This document shows, piece after piece, positions 5,742-8,906 of a stretch of DNA of 8,906 nt. Every line of letters begins with the position of its first letter. Position 1 is the first letter of the stretch. The stretch lies in the NCBI RefSeq assembly GCF_037688875.1, contig NZ_JAWDIE010000035.1, positions 1 to 8,906 of the forward strand, read 5' to 3'. This DNA is from Amphibiibacter pelophylacis (lineage in GTDB: Bacteria; Pseudomonadota; Gammaproteobacteria; Burkholderiales; Burkholderiaceae_C). Both the position numbers and the translations under genes were made by a program. A model generated the notes under the pieces. The model saw only the letters and a program-made list of their open reading frames with translations, was not told the origin of the DNA and did not search any database.

Positions 5742-6881
5742 ATGACCGTCATCCCCACGCCCGCCGCTGCGCCCGAGCGCCCCCTGCCGCCCCGTCCGCA
5801 CGAGCACGAGCTGGCGTTGCACTACCCGCTGGGCGATCTGCAGCCCGCGCCCGGCGAGGCCTGCGCCGTGGCCGACGGCGTGCTGTGGGTGCGCATGACG
5901 CTGCCCTTTGCGCTCAACCACATCAACCTGTGGCTGGTGCGCGACCGCGTGCGCCGGCCGGACGGCGGCTGGCTGGACGGCTGGGCCATCGTCGACTGCG
6001 GCACCGACATGCCCGCCACGCGCGACGCCTGGGAGGCCGTCTTCGCGCAGCACCTGCAGGGCCTGCCCGTGGTGCGCGTCATCGTCACGCACATGCACCC
6101 CGATCACATGGGCCTGGCGCACTGGCTGGTCCAGCGCTGGGCGCGCGAGGGCGACGATCTGCTGGTCCACATGAGCCTGTCCGACTGGGTCAGCGCGCGC
6201 AACAGCGTCTCCAGCAGCAACGGCCTCAGCGGCAGCGGCGCGGCCGAGTTCTTCCGCAGCCAGGGCTTGAGCGACCCAGTGCTGCTAGACCGCATCCGCG
6301 CGCGCGGCACCTTCTACAGCGACATGGTGCCCGCTGTGCCGGACCGCTACCGCCGCCTGGTCCACGGCCAGACCCTGCCGCTGGCCAACGGCCATTGGCG
6401 CTGCATTGCCGGTTATGGCCACGCGCCCGAGCACATCGCCCTCTTTGAGCCGCAGCGCCGCATCCTGCTGGCCGGGGACATGGTGCTGCCGCGCATTTCC
6501 ACCAACGTCAGCGTCTTCATGCACGAGCCCGAAGGCAACCCGCTGGCGCTCTTCCTGCGCTCGCTGGACGACATGGCCGATCTCCCGGACGACACCCTGG
6601 TGCTGCCCGCCCACGGCCGCCCCTTCACCGGACTGCACACGCGCCGCGAGCAGCTTCAGGAGCACCATCGCCAGCGTCTGGCCGAAACCCTGGCCTTCTG
6701 CCGGGACGCGCCGCGCAGCGCCGCCGAGCTGATGCCCGTTCTGTTCCGCCGCGATCTGGACATGCACCAGACCACCTTCGCCATGGGCGAAACGCTGGCC
6801 CACCTGCACCTGCTGTGGCACGACGGCCAATTGCAGCGCCGCCGCGACGCGCAGGGCGTGTGGCGTTTTTCTGCGGCCTGA
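5742..6881 (+). CDS. MBL-fold metallo-hydrolase (LACTB2-like, with C-terminal winged helix)
   Basis: Predicted cytoplasmic zinc hydrolase of the metallo-beta-lactamase superfamily, 379 aa from the chosen start; substrate unknown. The hallmark HxHxDH is THMHPDHMG (116-124), with H117, H119, D121 and H122. Later metal ligands by family order are H231 in GHAPEH, D246 in LLAGDMVLPRIS (242-253) and H291 in LPAHGRPF (288-295). The last 50 residues (ETLAHLHLLWHDGQLQRR and on) look like the small winged helix found at the end of LACTB2-type proteins. The N-terminal PLPPRPHEHELALHYPLGD and LPFALNHINLWL are familiar from Burkholderiales members annotated only as MBL-fold hydrolases. ATG at 5742 has a weak GGAA about 8 nt upstream. 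An in-frame GTG at 5655 would add 29 residues that cross the inverted repeat and look non-coding. It stops 15 bp before queA, so the two are probably co-transcribed. Confidence 0.9.
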   Translation: MTVIPTPAAAPERPLPPRPHEHELALHYPLGDLQPAPGEACAVADGVLWVRMTLPFALNHINLWLVRDRVRRPDGGWLDGWAIVDCGTDMPATRDAWEAVFAQHLQGLPVVRVIVTHMHPDHMGLAHWLVQRWAREGDDLLVHMSLSDWVSARNSVSSSNGLSGSGAAEFFRSQGLSDPVLLDRIRARGTFYSDMVPAVPDRYRRLVHGQTLPLANGHWRCIAGYGHAPEHIALFEPQRRILLAGDMVLPRISTNVSVFMHEPEGNPLALFLRSLDDMADLPDDTLVLPAHGRPFTGLHTRREQLQEHHRQRLAETLAFCRDAPRSAAELMPVLFRRDLDMHQTTFAMGETLAHLHLLWHDGQLQRRRDAQGVWRFSAA

Positions 6882-6896
6882 TTTTTCCTGCTGACC

Positions 6897-8045
6897 ATGC
6901 GTGACATCCCCGACGACGCCCAAACGCCTGACCTGAACCGGCTCTCCAGCTACGACTACGACCTGCCGCCCGAGCTGATCGCGCAGCAGCCTACCGCGCA
7001 GCGCAGCGCCTCGCGCCTGCTGGACGGCAGCGGCGCCGCGCCGGTGGACCGCCATTTCACCGATCTGCCCAGTCTTTTGCGCGCAGGCGATGTGCTGGTC
7101 ATGAACGACACCCGCGTGCTGCGCGCCCGCCTGCACGGCCGCAAGTCCAGCGGCGGCCGCATCGAAGCGCTCGTCGAGCGCGTGCTGCCCGCCAGCGACG
7201 GCGTCGCCCGCGAAGTCTGGGCGCATGTGCGCGCCAGCAAATCGCCGACCGCAGGCAGCGTGATTCATCTGGGGCTGGACGATGCGGATGCGGCTGAGGG
7301 TACCGGCTTTGCCGCCCAAGTGCTGGGCCGCTGCGGGCCAGACAACGGCCTCTTCCACCTGCGCTTTGACACGCGCAGCGGCGACGCCTATGCCCTGCTG
7401 GAGCGCCATGGCTACCTGCCACTGCCGCCCTACATCAGCCGCGCCGATGACGCTCAGGACGCCGAGCGCTACCAGAGCGTCATGGCGCGCACGCCCGGCG
7501 CCGTGGCGGCGCCCACGGCCTCGCTGCACTTTGACGAGGCGCTGCTGCAGCGCATCCGCGAGCAGGGCGTCCCTATTGCCACCGTGACGCTGCACGTGGG
7601 CGCGGGCACCTTCCAGCCCGTGCGCCACGACGACGTGCGCCAGCACACCATGCACAGCGAATGGCTGGAAATTCCCCCCGCCACCGTGGCCGCCATCGCA
7701 GCGGCGCGACAGGCGGGCGGGCGCATCGTGGCCGTGGGTACAACCAGCGTCCGCGCCCTGGAATCCATGGCGGATGCCGACGGCACGCTGCACGCGGGCC
7801 AGCGCGACACCGACATCTTCATCACGCCCGGTTACCGCTGGCGCGTGGTCGATGCGCTCATCACCAACTTCCACCTGCCCAAATCCACCCTGCTGATGCT
7901 GGTTTCAGCGCTGGCCGGATACGGGCGCATCCGCCAGCTCTACGCCCACGCCGTGGCGCAGGGCTACCGCTTTTTCAGCTATGGGGATGCGATGTGGCTG
8001 GAGCGGCCCCCCGAAGTGCCGCCCCAGACCAGTGCAGCGGACTGA
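6897..8045 (+). CDS. queA: S-adenosylmethionine:tRNA ribosyltransferase-isomerase
   Basis: Penultimate step of queuosine synthesis: it transfers and isomerises the ribosyl part of SAM onto preQ1 at tRNA position 34, giving epoxyqueuosine. It acts in the cytoplasm. The 382 aa are longer than the usual 340-355, with about 15 extra residues before the conserved SYDYDLPPELIAQQP (18-32). Conserved blocks: GDVLVMNDTRVLRARLHG (64-81), GRIEALVERVL (87-97), LPLPPYI (174-180), ERYQSVMARTPGAVAAPTAS (190-209), TLHVGAGTFQPVR (231-243), MHSEWLEIP (252-260), GTTSVRALES (281-290), then ITNFHLPKSTLLMLVSALAG and FFSYGDAMWL near the end. All are continuous, so the enzyme looks functional. No Shine-Dalgarno precedes ATG 6897, so coupling to the MBL gene 15 bp upstream is plausible. 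The frequent partner tgt is not next to it. Its TGA abuts the stop of the convergent alpha-carbonic anhydrase. Confidence 0.97.
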   Translation: MRDIPDDAQTPDLNRLSSYDYDLPPELIAQQPTAQRSASRLLDGSGAAPVDRHFTDLPSLLRAGDVLVMNDTRVLRARLHGRKSSGGRIEALVERVLPASDGVAREVWAHVRASKSPTAGSVIHLGLDDADAAEGTGFAAQVLGRCGPDNGLFHLRFDTRSGDAYALLERHGYLPLPPYISRADDAQDAERYQSVMARTPGAVAAPTASLHFDEALLQRIREQGVPIATVTLHVGAGTFQPVRHDDVRQHTMHSEWLEIPPATVAAIAAARQAGGRIVAVGTTSVRALESMADADGTLHAGQRDTDIFITPGYRWRVVDALITNFHLPKSTLLMLVSALAGYGRIRQLYAHAVAQGYRFFSYGDAMWLERPPEVPPQTSAAD

Positions 8046-8846
8046 TTACCGAAGCACGCTGCGCGCGTTCAGCGGCTGCAGCGGCCGGTTGTCCGGGCTG
8101 TCCTTCATCGCATGGGCAAACGCAGCCAGCTGCGCTTTGGACGCCGTCAGCGGCGTTTTCATCACCAACCAGCGCACGCCTTCCGAGCACGGCGGCGTGG
8201 TCAGCGAGCCGTTGTAGCGGTAGTAGCCCGGGTTGGTGGGCAGCAGCGTCGCGACGTTGACCGGGGCTTTCAGCGCCTGGACCGGGCCTTCTTCCATGGG
8301 CAGCTGGTTCCAGAAGGCATCCAGCGCGGGGTTTTCAGCGCCCTCTTCGAACATCACCGCGATCACGGCCAGATTGCCTTTGCTGTCGGCGTGCACCAGG
8401 TGCATTTCCAGCGGGTAGGCCTTGCCGTCGATGTGGTTCTCGCTGGGCTCGTGGAAGTGGAACTGCTTGAGCTCGTAGCGGTCGCCATCCACCGTGATGA
8501 AACTGCCCGGCGCGTAGTTGATCTGCACCGTGTGGCCGTTGTTGATGATGCTCTGGCCACCCGCCTGGTAGACCGGGTTCAGCGGCGCCAGTTTGGCGTC
8601 CACGAAGCGGGTCAGGTTGATCGGCGACTGGTTCTTGCCGTTGCACGAACCAAATTCGGGCGAGATTTCCGCCCAGTGCTCAGGGCCAGCGTGGCCGGAA
8701 TAGCCCCAGTGGACCGGCTTGCCCGCCGTGGCGCCCGCCGGGGTATCGGCCGCAGCGCCGTGCGACAGGCCCTGGGGCGACATAGCGGCGCAGCCCGCCA
8801 GCAGCGCAGCGCACACGGTCAGAGTGGGAATCAGCAGTTTCTTCAT
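8046..8846 (-). CDS. Alpha-class carbonic anhydrase, predicted lipoprotein
   Basis: Cell-envelope CO2 hydratase of 266 aa. The N-terminus MKKLLIPTLTVCAALLAGCA has a short basic start, a hydrophobic core and a lipobox LAGC ending at C19, so it should be lipid-modified. Residue +2 is Ala rather than Asp, which favours the outer membrane. The mature domain begins at about 45 (HWGYSGHAGPEHW). Zinc ligands are H130 and H132 (QFHFHEPSEN, 128-137) and H149 (LEMHLVH, 146-152). H105 in NNGHTVQIN fits the proton-shuttle position, and T216 in SLTTPPCSEGV (214-224) fits the gatekeeper Thr. C68 and C220 match the conserved disulfide of bacterial secreted enzymes. Most bacterial relatives are soluble periplasmic proteins, so the lipobox is less common. 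ATG 8846 has a purine-rich GAAAGAAG about 3 nt upstream on this strand. It is convergent with queA with no intervening base. Stop is TAA. Confidence 0.95.
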   Translation of the reverse strand: MKKLLIPTLTVCAALLAGCAAMSPQGLSHGAAADTPAGATAGKPVHWGYSGHAGPEHWAEISPEFGSCNGKNQSPINLTRFVDAKLAPLNPVYQAGGQSIINNGHTVQINYAPGSFITVDGDRYELKQFHFHEPSENHIDGKAYPLEMHLVHADSKGNLAVIAVMFEEGAENPALDAFWNQLPMEEGPVQALKAPVNVATLLPTNPGYYRYNGSLTTPPCSEGVRWLVMKTPLTASKAQLAAFAHAMKDSPDNRPLQPLNARSVLR

Positions 8847-8906
8847 CGACTTCTTTCAGACAGGGCCATAAAGCCCGGCGCACCGCGCGCCGTGGCGGGC
8901 GGATGA
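8847..8906 (-). promoter_or_regulatory. Upstream region of the alpha-carbonic anhydrase (cut by window end)
   Basis: This 60-bp stretch lies before the start codon. Read on the minus strand it has a purine-rich ribosome-binding tract next to the ATG and a GGGCTTTATGGCCC element, a 4-bp inverted repeat around TTTATG that could serve as a -10 box. The -35 region cannot be judged with confidence. An open plus-strand frame through here is the shadow of the carbonic anhydrase gene. Confidence 0.3.

Noticed and set aside
4709..6448. Plus-strand open frame of about 579 codons
   Set aside because: It runs through the diguanylate cyclase end, antisense to the beta-carbonic anhydrase, then out of frame in the MBL gene; low-complexity Arg/Ala sequence with no domain.
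6285..7874. Long minus-strand open frame of over 500 codons opposite the MBL gene and queA
   Set aside because: Its composition (Ala, Gly, Gln, Val, His, Arg rich) is the mirror of GC-rich coding DNA, and both plus-strand genes are unmistakable.
8112..8906. Plus-strand open frame reaching the window end
   Set aside because: It is antisense to the alpha-carbonic anhydrase, whose zinc site and signal peptide are clear.
1..8906. Mobile element, prophage, CRISPR array or defence island
   Set aside because: No transposase, integrase, terminal repeats, regularly spaced repeats or defence-type domains are present; gene content is metabolic and housekeeping.

Overview
The window is GC-rich, densely packed chromosomal DNA. 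It looks like a betaproteobacterium of the order Burkholderiales, probably close to Comamonadaceae. The basis is the DUF4845-rnc pair with its GTGA overlap, the Burkholderiales-type MBL hydrolase and QueA sequences, and the strong GC bias at third codon positions. This placement rests on recalled sequence style, not on a search. I saw no IS element, phage gene, CRISPR array, tRNA or rRNA.

Layout, left to right. (1) Positions 2-1002, plus strand: the 3' end of a DUF4845 membrane protein gene, then rnc (RNase III). (2) 1020-2216, minus strand: a complete M20 family metallo-amidohydrolase (hippurate or N-acyl-amino-acid hydrolase type), convergent with rnc. (3) 2217-2370: a divergent intergenic region with short repeats. 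(4) 2371-4874, plus strand: a likely two-gene operon, an isochorismatase-fold cysteine hydrolase followed by a membrane diguanylate cyclase (signal peptide, 7TMR-DISMED2, seven TM segments, coiled coil, GGEEF). (5) 4880-5578, minus strand: a cytoplasmic beta-class carbonic anhydrase. (6) 5579-5741: a divergent control region with a tandem 11-bp repeat and a 7-bp inverted repeat. (7) 5742-8045, plus strand: an MBL-fold hydrolase followed 15 bp later by queA (queuosine tRNA modification). (8) 8046-8846, minus strand: an alpha-class carbonic anhydrase predicted to be a lipoprotein. (9) The last 60 bp is its upstream region.

Most genes are housekeeping or general metabolism. Three points stand out. 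The isochorismatase-like protein has Gly where the family has its catalytic Asp, and it sits directly upstream of a sensor diguanylate cyclase whose inhibitory I-site is absent. The usual rnc-era linkage is broken. Three tail-to-tail junctions have gaps of only 17, 5 and 0 bp, and one carries a perfect 8-bp hairpin that contains both stop codons. Two unrelated carbonic anhydrase families (cytoplasmic beta, cell-envelope alpha) bracket the MBL-queA pair. I found no clear new defence or mobile system. The hydrolase-cyclase pair is the best candidate for something undescribed.
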